From the NCBI GenBank assembly GCA_030674155.1, contig CM060334.1:27675739-27739738 (forward strand): a stretch of DNA of 64,000 nucleotides, given 5' to 3'. This stretch comes from Stramonita haemastoma (taxonomy: Eukaryota; Mollusca; Gastropoda; Neogastropoda; Muricidae). The notes below the pieces were generated by a model, which was given only the letters and a program-made list of their open reading frames with translations, ran no database searches and was not told the origin of the DNA. Positions 35,273 to 46,595 of this stretch are shown here, piece after piece (within the stretch, counting starts at the first letter, position 1; each line of letters opens with the position of its first letter). Made by a program: the position numbers and the translations under genes.

Positions 35273-36083
35273 GTGAGTCAGCCTCCTCGTGTCTCAGCAG
35301 GGAACTATTCCCTTGGTCACTTGTAGCTGTTCTCGGGGCCCGCCTACCGCTTGTCAGTTACTTGGCTTTTCTAGGGATACTTATACAGAAAAAAATAACT
35401 ACAGAATTCTTGTCCCAAGTTCAAAATGATTTTCCTCTTACCCAAAAATGTCAGTTTGCAGTGTTATTGCAGTTCCTGGAAAAGAGTTTTCAGCTTTGGC
35501 ATAGCTGTGCTGTAAAAAGCCATGATGTTTCAGTGAGCATACGCATCTGTACACAGTATTTTTAATGTGGCGATTAAGTGAACCGTCTGTGCTTTAGAAT
35601 GGGGAAAACAGTGAGGTGAGAGATCAAATTTAATCTGCAATGAAGAGGAGTGCACAAACTTTCTGTGTATTCCGTGTTGAAGACAAGATTCCAGAAATGT
35701 CTGCTGTTTGTACAGCTTGGCATAGTCAGCTTTCAGACTGCCACTATCAAGCTCATGGAGTATGGTAGACTTGTTCAAAAGATTGCTACATTTTTTTTAT
35801 TAAAAAAAAAAAATGAATGTGAGGGAAGAGGTTGGACAGTGCCTCTGAGGGCTGTTTCCACATGGCCAGCATTGAGTGCGTGTGACTTGTACACTCATAA
35901 GTAAAGAGATTAGGTATCCAGCATCTTTTTTCAGTCTGTAGGACTCCCCCCCCCCATCAGTAATTTCTCCTGGAGGCTCATGTATGTGTGTGTCCTCCAT
36001 TACACTGCTAAGATTGCTGCAAGCATTCCACCCCCACCCCCCCAAAAAAAAAAATTATTAGTGGTATTGTGCTGATCTTGAAT

Positions 36084-36310
36084 GGATCAGTCTACTAGAG
36101 GCAGTGCACTTGTCTGGAAAGAGAGAATCTTGGGTGGGATCCCCATCCACTGGCCCATAAGTGGTGGTCAGGGTGCTAGTCTTTGGAGAAGACAGTAAAG
36201 TGAGATCCCATGTGCAATACATTGACCACGTAAACAAACCCATGGTAACAAGAGAGTTGTCCTTTGCAAAATCCTCTAGGAAATATCAGCCCTCAAAGGG
36301 GAGGGAACGC
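36084..36310 (+). mobile_element. Degraded SINE
   Basis: The tail 'aaacccatggtaacaagaga' matches the tail near 24905-24930. The head ('ctactagaggcagtgcactt') is a worn tRNA-like start. Ends are approximate. Confidence 0.5.
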
Positions 36311-36879
36311 TTGTAGATTGGAAAATATTTCTTTAAAAAAAACCCACATGAAACAAAAATAGGGTGATTCTGTTCTTGTGGTAGTATAATCTCCATGGGA
36401 AGAACCACCTGAATTTTAATGCAGAGAAATGTGCTATGACTATAAGCATTGTTAAAAAAAAAAAAAAAAGCTGCCTTGTGTAACAGCAGAGGTTAAAAAT
36501 AGCAAAAAGTCTTTGATGTGCTGTGGAATTTTTATTTCAAATGATTTTCAGTGTGATTTATTATTTTTTGTAGTGCCTTCGTGTGTGCATTGGTATTTGC
36601 AAATTAATAGTCTCATCCAAAGGATTTGAAAGGGAGTGGAATGGAACAAGAATCAGTGCTGACTCTGAGGGGACTTTCAACCTGTGTTCTTGTGTCAACT
36701 GTTTTGCTGGTGTTGGCTGGAAACTGACAAGTATAGGAAACAAAATTTGAGTAACACTTGTGTTTGTTAAATGTACCAGGACTGTTGTAAAGTTGTGTGC
36801 AAAACTTGTGTAATAAAATTTGTAAAATAAAATTTGTAAAATGTGTAATTTTTTTTGTTTTTATTTATTTATTTATTCT

Positions 36880-37575
36880 CAGCCAACCAGAATGTCTCTT
36901 AATGAATGAGAAGTCGGCCAATCAGAATGGCTCTTATGCATGAGAAGTCGGCCCATCAGAGCATACTTCTCAGCCACTCTGATTGGCTGAAGGAAGAGCC
37001 ATTCTGATTGGCTGAGAAAGAGTGAGTAGAACTCACAAATTGGGCTTTTGGAAAGTATATAAGAAAGTAACCTGTAGGGTGGGGGTCGGGGATGGTGGCG
37101 GCACACACAGACCCACCTAGTCTACAAACTTAAAACACACTTACTACTCTCTACTACTACTGGAAACGTGCGTTTTAAGTTTGTAACTAGGTGGGTCTGT
37201 GTGTGCCGCCACCATCCCCGACCCCCACCCTACGGGTACTTTCTTATATACTTTCCAAAAGCCCAATTTGTGAGTTCTACTCACTCTTCTCAGCCAATCA
37301 GAATGGCTCTTCCTTCAGCCAATCAGATGCTCTGATGGGCCAACACTTCTCATGCATAAGAGCCATTCTGATTGGATGAGAAAGAGTGAGTAGTACTCAC
37401 AAGGGGGGGCTTTAGGAAAGTATCTAAGAAAGTAAACCTGAGGGTGGTGGTGGGGATGGTGGTGGCCCACATAAATCTACCTAGTCCACAAACTTTAAAA
37501 ATGAAGACTTGTGCACAGAGAAATGTATTAAAGAAGTCTTCATTTTTAAAGTTTGCTGGACTAGGTAGTTTTGCT
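36880..37575. repeat. Foldback (inverted) repeat with CCAAT and TATA-like motifs
   Basis: The left arm (about 36880-37140) and right arm (about 37163-37383) are nearly identical reverse complements separated by about 25 bases. Each arm has several CCAAT boxes (CCAATCAG or CTGATTGG) and then TATATAAG (37056-37063 in the left arm). The two arms would direct transcription toward each other. A third, diverged arm copy (37384-37500) is followed by its own short hairpin whose arms share 'gaagactt/aagtcttc' and 'tttaaaaatg'. The layout suggests a foldback DNA transposon or a duplicated promoter fragment. Confidence 0.85.
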
Positions 37576-38160
37576 GAAAATAAATAAAATAAATAAATAA
37601 ATAAAAACAAACAAATTATGTTTTACAAATTTTATTTCACCATTTAATGTTTGAGCAAATAAAAGAAAACACAACGTACATTTTTTCCCCTTTTATTCAC
37701 CTTAAAATACATTTATTATTGAAAAGAACTTGGCATTATTTTTTAACTTTTAGCATCACCAGGTATTCCTTTCTGTGAAAGAAATTCCAGAAATAAAACC
37801 ATAATTACTGCAGGTGATATAATTTTTATGTCTGCCTGTGTGTGTGTGTGTGTGTGTTTAAACAAACACAGGAATACTATAAAGATTACTTTATAATACT
37901 GGGCACTTTTTTTCCAATAAGTTATGTGTTGTTGGAACTGAATTTCTGGTTTGCAGTCTACTCTGACAAGGGCTATTCAGTATACACTCACTCTTTTCCC
38001 ATATTCTCTGTGGGTTTTTTTTTTTTAAATTCAGTTGTTTGTGTTTTCAGAGGCAGTTTTAAGTTTAATGATAATTCACAAAAGCATTGTTTTTACTGAG
38101 TTTGACACAGTGAATGGTGTTGGAAAAGAAAAACCTTCACCCATAATTTTTCTTCTCTGC

Positions 38161-38189
38161 TCCCCCCCCCCCCCCTTTTTTTTTTTTTT
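38161..38189. repeat. Poly-C/poly-T tract
   Basis: A C run passes directly into a T run, as at 3627. Confidence 0.9.
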
Positions 38190-40507
38190 CTTTCTCCTGT
38201 ATTTTCCACAATCACACAGTTGTTTTGCATTCTATTTTACATCCTCACACATTTTAGTTATCACATTATCAACAATGTATTCAAAGCTGAGATGAAGAAG
38301 ACAGAATCAGCATGCAGTCTGGAGGTGAGATACTTTTCCAGCAATATTGTGCTTAGTAGACTGGATTTTGTGGCAGTGAGCAATGCAGAAGTGTTTGTAG
38401 ATAAATCAGACATTCTCAGAGTGAAAACAGCCACTAGAAAATCATCTGATAGGGCCAAAGAGAAGAGGAAAAAAAAGGAGGAAATGTAATGCATGCGGAA
38501 CATGAACAAACATAGCCAGGCAGGCAAAGAGGGGTGTATGCCCCAGGAGCCTCCTGAAAAATTTATTCTATGAGAAAAGCTGTTTCTAATCACTCAGTAG
38601 TGTTGGCCTATTGTTATTTTACCATGCATAATTTTTTGGTAATGTTTAAACATGATTTTCATTGATTAAATTAACTAAATCTTTACAGGCATTTTTCTCA
38701 TAACGTGGTTTTTGGGTCGCATCTGTTTTTTGGCCCACTGTAACTTCTGACCTAATGTAAATAATCCAATGAAATTTGGTGTGCTGATGTAGAAATGTGT
38801 GCTGAGTGCAGTGAGACAGTTTGAACTCTGTAGCTATTATAGTTTTTCAATACCATGAGATAAAAATAAAAAAACTGGAGCAAAATTTTTTTGGCATTTT
38901 TGAAAAAAAAAGAAAAATATATTTTATGAACTAAACTATATTTTTTTGTGATCACTGCACACAGTGATGTCAAATCAAACAGATGATAAACTTCATTATG
39001 TATTGCATGTTTTGAAAGCAGCAGATGGGCCAAACACTGACCTTATTTTTAAAAAAAAAATTATCACATTATCATATCTGTTGGACTTACATACTTCAAA
39101 CATTGCACAGATAGCTTTATTAATGCATTTAGTATGTGTACCAAATTTCATGCAGATATCTTAGTAGTTTCTGAGATACAAAAATTTGCTAAAAGTGACG
39201 CAGTGGTCCACCTTAATCAGGTACATTGTTATTGAAGCTGCATCACTTTGATGAAAGAATTTGAACAAAAATATTTTTATACTGCTTTGGAAAGTTCTAT
39301 GAGCTGCATTAGGACAAAAAAAGGAATAGGTGTTACTGAATCAAGTATTATCACTAAAGACATTGGGGGGGGGTAATTTTTGCAATGTAATAATTTTAAT
39401 TTGCAGAATTGATCACACAAAGCTGAACTGAAATCTTCAATTGAGGTGTGTGTGAGCCAAACATGCATATATATATATTTTTTTTTACTTTAAATTTTTT
39501 CTGTCATGCCATGCATTTCACAATTCATTACAGCGGAATGTTTCTTTGCATTTTTTTCGTTTTGTTTTGAGAGAGCTGGATGTAAATATTCATTAGCTAT
39601 GCTTATTCTGTTACCCTCTCCTCAGCAAATATTTGTTTGTTCATTGATTATGACCCAAAGTTGTACTGATCTCATTACAAGAAATTGACTGCGGAAATCA
39701 TAGGGAAGAAACCCTATAGGCTGCACTCATTCTACAAGCTGGGGGGAGGGGGCTTGTGTGTCTTTAAAAATAAAGCAGCTTATAACCTGGAAAACAGGTA
39801 GGATTTATTCACATTTCCATCCTTTACATTATAAGACAAATGACAGACAATATTTGTCAATGTAGAGAAGCTGTTAGGAAAAAAATAGTTTCTTAACCCT
39901 CTTGCATTTGCAATATATATTCATTTTTTTAATCGTCTTGGTATTTTGGATTTTTTTTTAAATGAAGAAAATCTGCCTTTTTATGTACTTGAGCAGCAAT
40001 AGAGCTGCTATCGTGCTAAGCCCCAACTCAACTGTTTGTCTAGTGTCTGTGCTTCAACTGCCTTGAGTTCTACAGAAGGACCGAGAAAATAGAAGTGACA
40101 ATTTAACAAAATACAGGCCTCACATTCATTTGCATATGTATATTACTGTCATATTTGGGAAGCAGCAAAGATCATTTATATTGAAAGTCCCTCACAGATA
40201 ACCCTTAGCTATTGATCGACATTTGATTTGTGAAAGCAAAAGCCTTACAAGAAATCTTAAATGTGTTGGGTATGATTTTCTTACTTTGTCTTGAAAGCAT
40301 AGCTGTTGCCTGAATGCACTACACCAAAACTTTCTTGGAAGACTGTTCATTTGACAAAGTATCATGATCATGAAATAACACAGGATATATAACTTGTGAG
40401 AAATAACACCAACGTAAAGATATAATCATGCCAGCAAACTAACATAAAACCTGTTTGTGTTGTAATATGAAGCCAGGAATGACCAATTTTGCCTTGTGTG
40501 ATGACAG

Positions 40508-40731
40508 GTGCAGACGACACATTTGGCCGCACCCCCCTGGACTTTGCCAAGGAACTGGGCAACGCCATCACGGGCATGGCTGATGGCTTTGACACAGACT
40601 TTCTGTCCAACGACGAAGCCTTCAAGGCCGAGTTGGGGCAGCTGGACTTTGAAAGCTTCCAGATGTTGACGGACCCCAACATGGTGACTGACCCCGCCAC
40701 GGAAGACACCTTCAAACTGGATCGCTTGTAA
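40508..40731 (+). CDS. CRTC: CRTC last coding exon, C-terminal transactivation domain
   Basis: The acceptor is 'gtgatgacag', and the first two bases complete a Gly codon with the previous exon. It reads 'ADDTFGRTPLDFAKEL', then 'GQLDFESFQMLTDPNMV' and ends 'DPATEDTFKLDRL' followed by TAA at 40729-40731. CRTC1 ends with 'DPATEDTFRMDRL', and the 'LDGLHMLNDPDMV' block is equally conserved, so the family assignment is secure. This acidic-hydrophobic segment is the activation domain that contacts the transcription machinery (TAFII130 and CBP/p300 in known CRTCs). No frame break is seen. Confidence 0.97.
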
Positions 40732-41985
40732 GGCTGAGGCAGCCCTCCTTTTCAGAGAAATGGCTCCTTCCTGACCTCCCTTCACTTGCCCACGCATCAG
40801 GTGAACTCCGAAGAACCAAACCTGCCTGGGAGAAAAGGGGTGGCAAGGGTTGTTGGCTGGCATTGGAAAGAAAGAAGAAAGGTTTGAAAGAAGGGAGCAG
40901 CACTTATGGATAGAGAAGGCTTCCCCTTCTGACCATGGTTCTAGCAGGGTGCCTCACCTGTTCCCAGCTTTGTGTGGGAATGCGTTGCCACATCACAAGG
41001 CGGATGTGCAGAGTGTGCCAGCTGTCATGGAGGCTGCTTTGGGGAGAAACACACACTACTGGCTGTGTGGGTCAGGGGTGCGCAAATAGCGTGACAAAAC
41101 CCCTGTGGGGATTCTGACTTGCAAAATGCAACGTTTTTCCCCAGCTGAGAAAGACAAGCATGCCCGCAGAGGAAAAAAGCCTGTACAGCAAAGCCAACAA
41201 AGGCGGGTTCTTATCCACCTTTTCTTCTGTTTTTTTTTTTTTTTCTCTTCCAATTCTCTGTGCACATCTGCATGTTCTTCATCTTCTTACCGTCAAGTCT
41301 GGAACCAGTTCCCCATTCTTACTCCCTTTCTGGTTAGTGTTGCTCAGAGGAGAGCGAGACAGATGTGCTGGCTTGGAAGCAGGAGGGAGAAAGTCCTGTG
41401 GCTGTATGTGCCCAACAAGATGGGAGAGAGAGAGAAAGAGACTGTGTAGGAGCTCCAGTGTTGGAGATGGTGGACAGGGTTTTTGAAGAGATCTGACAGT
41501 GTTCTACTTCGAACAAACAAAATAGGTTGCTAAGACTTTTTTTTCCTTTCCTACAAATTTTCCCTTTATTTGAACAAAGACTTTTGTTCATGCATGCTTA
41601 GAAAGGCTGTGAATCGCATGAGAAGATTTTTTTAAAAAAACATTTTTTTCTTTTTACATGAATTCTTGAAAAGGGATTTTTAATTAATGAATCAATTGCA
41701 TTTGCCACTAGTTACTTCTTCTTGTTAGTGCTTTGGTTTTATTTAGCCGCCTAATACAATTCTTTGCCATCTGCTCTTTATTTTTTTTATATCCCTCAAG
41801 TGTTTAGGTGGGTTTTTTTTCAAGTGTATTTTAAACATTTCTCTCCATTTTTTTTGTTAAAGATCAAAGAATAGTTTTATTGTATTACAAAAATATTTGT
41901 ATTTTGAGTTTTTTTGGGGTTTTTTTAGAGAATTATTTTAATCTAGACTGAATGACAAGAATAATACATATATGTATATTCAGAA

Positions 41986-41991
41986 AATAAA
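41986..41991 (+). terminator. Polyadenylation signal candidate 1
   Basis: AATAAA in AT-rich DNA about 1.25 kb after the CRTC stop, with T-rich sequence downstream. Confidence 0.5.
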
Positions 41992-42394
41992 ATTTTAAAA
42001 AATGTCAGACTGATCTGGTTTGAATCATTTCAGTCCGACAACTGGCCATATGCCTTACACCACATACACAAATCATTCAAAAACGCATGTTAAAAATGTT
42101 CTGATGAGAGAATTGCAGACCTGTTCAGTATAATGTCTACATATTTTTTTTCTGGTTGGTATTATTAAAAAAAAAAAATTGATACCAGAGGTGGATTTTT
42201 TTTCATTCATGTGATTTTTTTATATATATATAAAATTTGTATATCAAGTTTGGAGAACATTCCAACATTTCACAAATTTTCTGCTTATTTGACTGCAAAT
42301 TTGTAATTATTTGACATTAAATTTTCTGTTATTTATTTTTATCTGGTACACGCACTATTTTCACTGTGATCTAAACAAAAATGTTTTGAACAGA

Positions 42395-42400
42395 AATAAA
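42395..42400 (+). terminator. Polyadenylation signal candidate 2
   Basis: AATAAA followed about 25 bases later by a GT/T-rich element ('ttggtgattctgttttct'), the arrangement expected of a cleavage site. I prefer it to the signal at 41986. Confidence 0.55.
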
Positions 42401-42619
42401 ATATGGTTGGAAAAGAAAATTGGTGATTCTGTTTTCTAGAAGCATACCCAATACACGTATTAACCATTATGCTGCTCAGATAATGTGATTTGAATAAAAA
42501 AAAAAACTTTCTGTGTAGGATATATGGTTAATATGTTTCTTAAAAATGATGTGGACATCCTGGATAAACGCCCCAAAAGTATTTTCTGAAAGATAAATGT
42601 ATGGAATAAAAGGAACTCC

Positions 42620-42812
42620 TGACTATTCAAATGAGCTGCACGCAAGTCTCAGAGAAAATATATCGATAGATCAGTGTTGAGTTGTCTCATTACTGTGGTA
42701 GCAATAGGCGTAACACCTGAACATCCAAATGAGCTGCAGGCAAGTCTCAGAGAAAATATGGATAAATCAGTGTCGAGTTGTCTCATCACTGAGGTAGCTA
42801 AAGGTGTTTAAA
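42620..42812. repeat. ~98-base tandem duplication
   Basis: Two copies share 'caaatgagctgca', 'gcaagtctcagagaaaatat' and 'gagttgtctcat'. Confidence 0.9.
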
Positions 42813-43599
42813 AAATTTTTTTAAAAACCTGTGGCATTACCCTTTTTATTTCCTTGTTCCAGCTGGCACATTTTATTTTAGTCTGGTTTGATACAGAGTT
42901 CTGCAAAAGCAATTGTTCCTGTAGGTTTTTAACTACAACGAACAAATGCGATGTGCAAGAAAAACTGTCAATGTTTTTAGACCATCATACAAAATGGAGT
43001 TCACTGAGGAGAACAAATACTTTAAACCAGAAACCAGACTGGGTTGTCATAGACCTTTTGAATAAGGTTATTTATTTGACATGTATTGCCTTTACTGTAC
43101 TATGCAGTGGTGTAAGGTTTTGATTATATTTTTTTTCTAGTATTTTTTTCCTTCTAAAAAATGTTTTTTGTTTTATTTAAGCTGGAAGATTTGAATGTGG
43201 GATAAAGTAAACATTCTGAGCTTGCTTTTCCTCACAGCTGTTAACAGTCTATTAGTTGGAAAGGGTTTTGCTGGTTTATTTATTTGTTGATTTATATTTT
43301 TTAAAGCGACAAACAATGTTCCGGTGTTACTGTATTTTGAATGTTGTCAGGACAGTCTTCTTTTCTTTTGTTGGGGGATCTTTTGTTAGTTAGTAACTTT
43401 ATGCTCTGGTGCCAATTTTGATTGTGATAATTTTATGCCAATCCCCGATTTGTCAAAGAATATTTGGCATTAAGCAAGGAAAGGTAAATGTATATAATTT
43501 TAGGTGCTGTGAAGTTCTAATGTTTATTTTATTTTGTATTTCCTAATCAAGGTTTCTTTTACTTCAAATCTTTTTTTTTTCATTTCTTATTTCAGTGTA

Positions 43600-44560
43600 C
43601 GTCACAAAAAGTTATGAAAGGTAGTCAGAGAAACAAAAGGGAAGAAAATTGGATAAAAGAAAAATGAAAGGAAAGTTGGATTAAAAAAAATAAAAATCAT
43701 CTCAAAAGTAAAGAAAATTATTGAACTGCAGAAAAACGAAGGCAGCAAGTTAACAAAAGAAAGCTGGATTTTAATTAACAGAAAGCTTGGTGAAGTACAG
43801 AAAATTGTTGAAATGCAGAAATGCTATGTAACTTTTTACTACATACAGGTTAATAATTTATATAATGGAAAAACAACAACAAAAGAATGATTTTTTCTTT
43901 GTAAAGGAACTGGGTGGGGAAAAAGTAACTGGATTTCATTACAAAAAGCAAATACAGCTAGATTATAGAAAGAGACTGAATATGAAAAATGGAAAAATTT
44001 TGCAGAGAACAAAACTACTTGAGGGAAATGATAAAATCACAGAACAGTTAAAGCTAAACAAAAATAAAAAAGCACTGGGTATAGTGTTGAAACCAGAAGT
44101 CTTTTACGTAAAAGAGAGAGAGAGAGTGATTTATGGTTACAGTCTTAAAGTAGCTGATACGGTAAAATACAGAAAAAGGGAGGTCTGATCAGAAAAGAAA
44201 TGATACTAAGAAAAAAGCAAAGACAACCCTATAAGTATGATAAAATACAGAAAATGTTGGTATGAATCTTTCCAAGACTGCAAAAATTCAGAAAATGGCA
44301 GATGAAATCAGAAAAAAGGTGGTTGACGGTCAATGCAAGAAATGGCCGCACAGTAAAGAAAACCCCCAGAAAATGGCAGACTGGATAAAATACTGAAAAT
44401 GGCAGTGGAAATTTCAGGTATAGTTCAGTGCAGAAAGAAGGTTCAGCAAAAGACAAAAATTCATAGAATTATGAAAAATAGCAGCACAGTAAAATGCTGA
44501 ATAAGTTGTCTGGCAAAAGCACAGAAAAAGGGGAGGGTTTTAAGGGGGTGTGGTTTTAAG
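43600..44560. repeat. A-rich degenerate tandem repeat
   Basis: Recurring pieces such as 'aaaatacagaaaatg', 'gaaaatggcaga' and 'gaaagctggat' appear at irregular 20-60-base spacing. The 107-codon open frame at 43865-44188 is Lys-rich and looks like a by-product. Confidence 0.6.
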
Positions 44561-46490
44561 AAAATTGTTAAAAATTTTCTAAGCTATACATGCTATCAAA
44601 TTTTTCGATATAATGTTGGCTTTTCCTTCTCCTCACTGTCTCTTAACTCTGTTGATCTACTTTCCATCAAATGAACAACAAACCAGTGATTTTTGTTTTT
44701 AACATTGTTAATAGACTTTTTTTTTTTAATTCAAAGATACAGGGCATGGCATAGTGTGTGAAGATAAAAATGATTTTGGCTTCTGGCAAAGGACACAGAC
44801 AGTGCTAACAGGAGTATACAATGCGAGTGCCAAGAGGAAAGAAGACATTTGTATGCTTCGGAATGTGTGTGCCAACGGAGGACGCCGATCAAACGAATTT
44901 TATATATATTCCATCGTCACTGTGCTTGGAATTTCACGTTTTGTGTTCAGACTTCAGAAATGTGTACGCCTCACACAAACAGTGACGCATTTGTGTTAGT
45001 ACACGTGTTTGACGATCCACGTCGTGCGTATTTCGGGGTGGAAATCTGTTTGCAAGAGACAGTACTGTTGTATCGATTCTTTATTCCTTTCACGGACTCC
45101 TGCTCAAGCATTATTGGGTTGACATGATTTGTGTATGCATGTGTGATCAGTTCTGGGCTGTCTTGTGATGTACTGTACTGTGTTTTGGGGCCTGCGGGTT
45201 TTGTTTTGTTTTGTTTTTTCTTGTGATGGTTTTGTTTTTTAGCATTTCGTGATTTTGTCCATTTTTCTTCTTATAACACTCACAAGCTTAGAAGCCAAGT
45301 GCATTGCTTGAATGTTTATCATTTTGTTCACATAGGAAATAAAAGTATGTATCATATTTTTTGGCCTTGTATTCAGTGCACTTATTTTGGATAGCAGAAG
45401 TTCAGGCCTGAAGTATTTGAACTAAACTTCACCAAGATTGCATTTCTGGTGAGAGGCTAAAGGTCTAGCCTTTCTGCAGACACTGTTAGACAAAGAGAGA
45501 GAGAAAAGAGTGGAGCTAATGCTAAAGTTTGATTCAACCTTTGAATAGTTTTCTTTAGGAATAGTTGAGGGCTTTGTTAAAGATAAAAGCTGCCTGATAT
45601 TAGAATACGGTAAAATATATACATGTGGTAACAATACTGTTGCAATTTAATGACTTATTCCCCAGTCTAGTATGGTAACGTTTAATCAGAACTCAATCTT
45701 TCCCCTCTGTCTGTCCATGCATGCACACACACAGAAGACACATGCAGGTAGTTGCTTAGAGCACTGAACGAAAACTTTGCTGCTAACTAAACTGTCTACC
45801 TACATCCTGATGTAAGTGATTTCTAAAGAATTGAACTAGCAAATTCAGATATGGAGGCTGTATTGTCTGAGGATGGAGCAAAAAACAGAGTGATTTCAAG
45901 AGTTGTAGAAACAATATCACATGCACAGCTTGACTGACATAACTGACAGAGGCATCAGATGGAAAAGATGCATGTATTTTAATCACATGTACTGCTTTGT
46001 ATACTGTGAGGTATTTGCCTTGTCACAAAAAGTTACCAATGTGTTCCCTGCATTACTTTTAACTGATTTTAGATGCTTAGTGGCTCTGAAGGTTCAACTA
46101 TTTTCTGTCACATTCTTTCCAGCTTCCCAAATGGCAAATATATAATATATAATTGGTCTTTAGTGGAGAAAAGCAGATCTGAAAAGATTATTTACACCCC
46201 ATAGAAGAATCTTACCAGATGTAATCCTGTTTTAGTTAGAACTACAACCTGAACCCTATGTGAGGATGTATGGTCAGTTGAGTGGACTGAAGGATGAATG
46301 ATTACACATAGTTCTTTAGCTCAACATTCCTACAATCTACTTTTATTTGTTTGTTTACAACTATGACCTTTTGTATAGAATTGTAAGTTAGTTTCTGAAG
46401 CGAAAGAGACCTTAGTTCCCCTGCCCTCTCCCCTATCTACCTGTATAGAATTCTGGGCCAGTTCAGGAAAACTGCAGGGGGGCTGGCTAC

Positions 46491-46595
46491 CTGACCACAG
46501 GCTTCACAAGCTGCTGTGATACTGGACGCATGAGACTGTCCGGGCGCTCCTTCAGACGCCATCCTCAGCTGCTTTGCTGGAATCACTCTTGTCAT
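46491..46595 (-). CDS. Isolated minus-strand exon candidate
   Basis: On the minus strand a strong acceptor (pyrimidine-rich tract ending 'tatgtcaacag') precedes 105 bases, followed by a donor (CAG then GTAGCC). The 35 codons are open, phase 0 at both ends, and read MTRVIPAKQLRMASEGAP and onward. I do not recognise the product. A second reading with one extra base would give 'DKSDSSKAAEDG' then 'LKERPDSLMRPVSQQ', also protein-like. It might belong to the minus-strand gene starting near 63 kb, but the phases do not join directly to the exon at 59750, so intermediate exons would be needed. Confidence 0.4.

Larger units (their letters stand above)
35273..40507 (+). other. CRTC intron (about 5.2 kb) with foldback repeat
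   Basis: Donor gtgagt, acceptor 'tgatgacag'. It contains a degraded SINE, the foldback repeat at 36880-37575, a poly-C/T tract and a possible old element at about 38690-39220. The rest is AT-rich and featureless. Confidence 0.87.
40732..42420 (+). other. CRTC: CRTC 3' untranslated region (probable)
   Basis: Follows the CRTC stop. T-rich stretches and poly-T runs occur, with no further frames of note. Candidate polyadenylation signals are listed separately. The true end may lie as far as about 45.36 kb, where another AATAAA occurs. Confidence 0.6.
42421..46490. other. Intergenic DNA downstream of CRTC
   Basis: No recognisable gene. It contains a ~98-base tandem duplication at 42620-42812, an A-rich degenerate repeat at 43600-44560 and a CpG-richer unique patch at 44750-45130 followed by AATAAA at 45338. 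That patch could belong to a longer CRTC 3' UTR or a separate non-coding transcript. Confidence 0.5.

Noticed and set aside
38690..39220. Possible old mobile element
   Set aside because: Phrases such as 'ccaaatttcatgcagatatc' look like old repeat sequence, but no ends or second copy are visible here.
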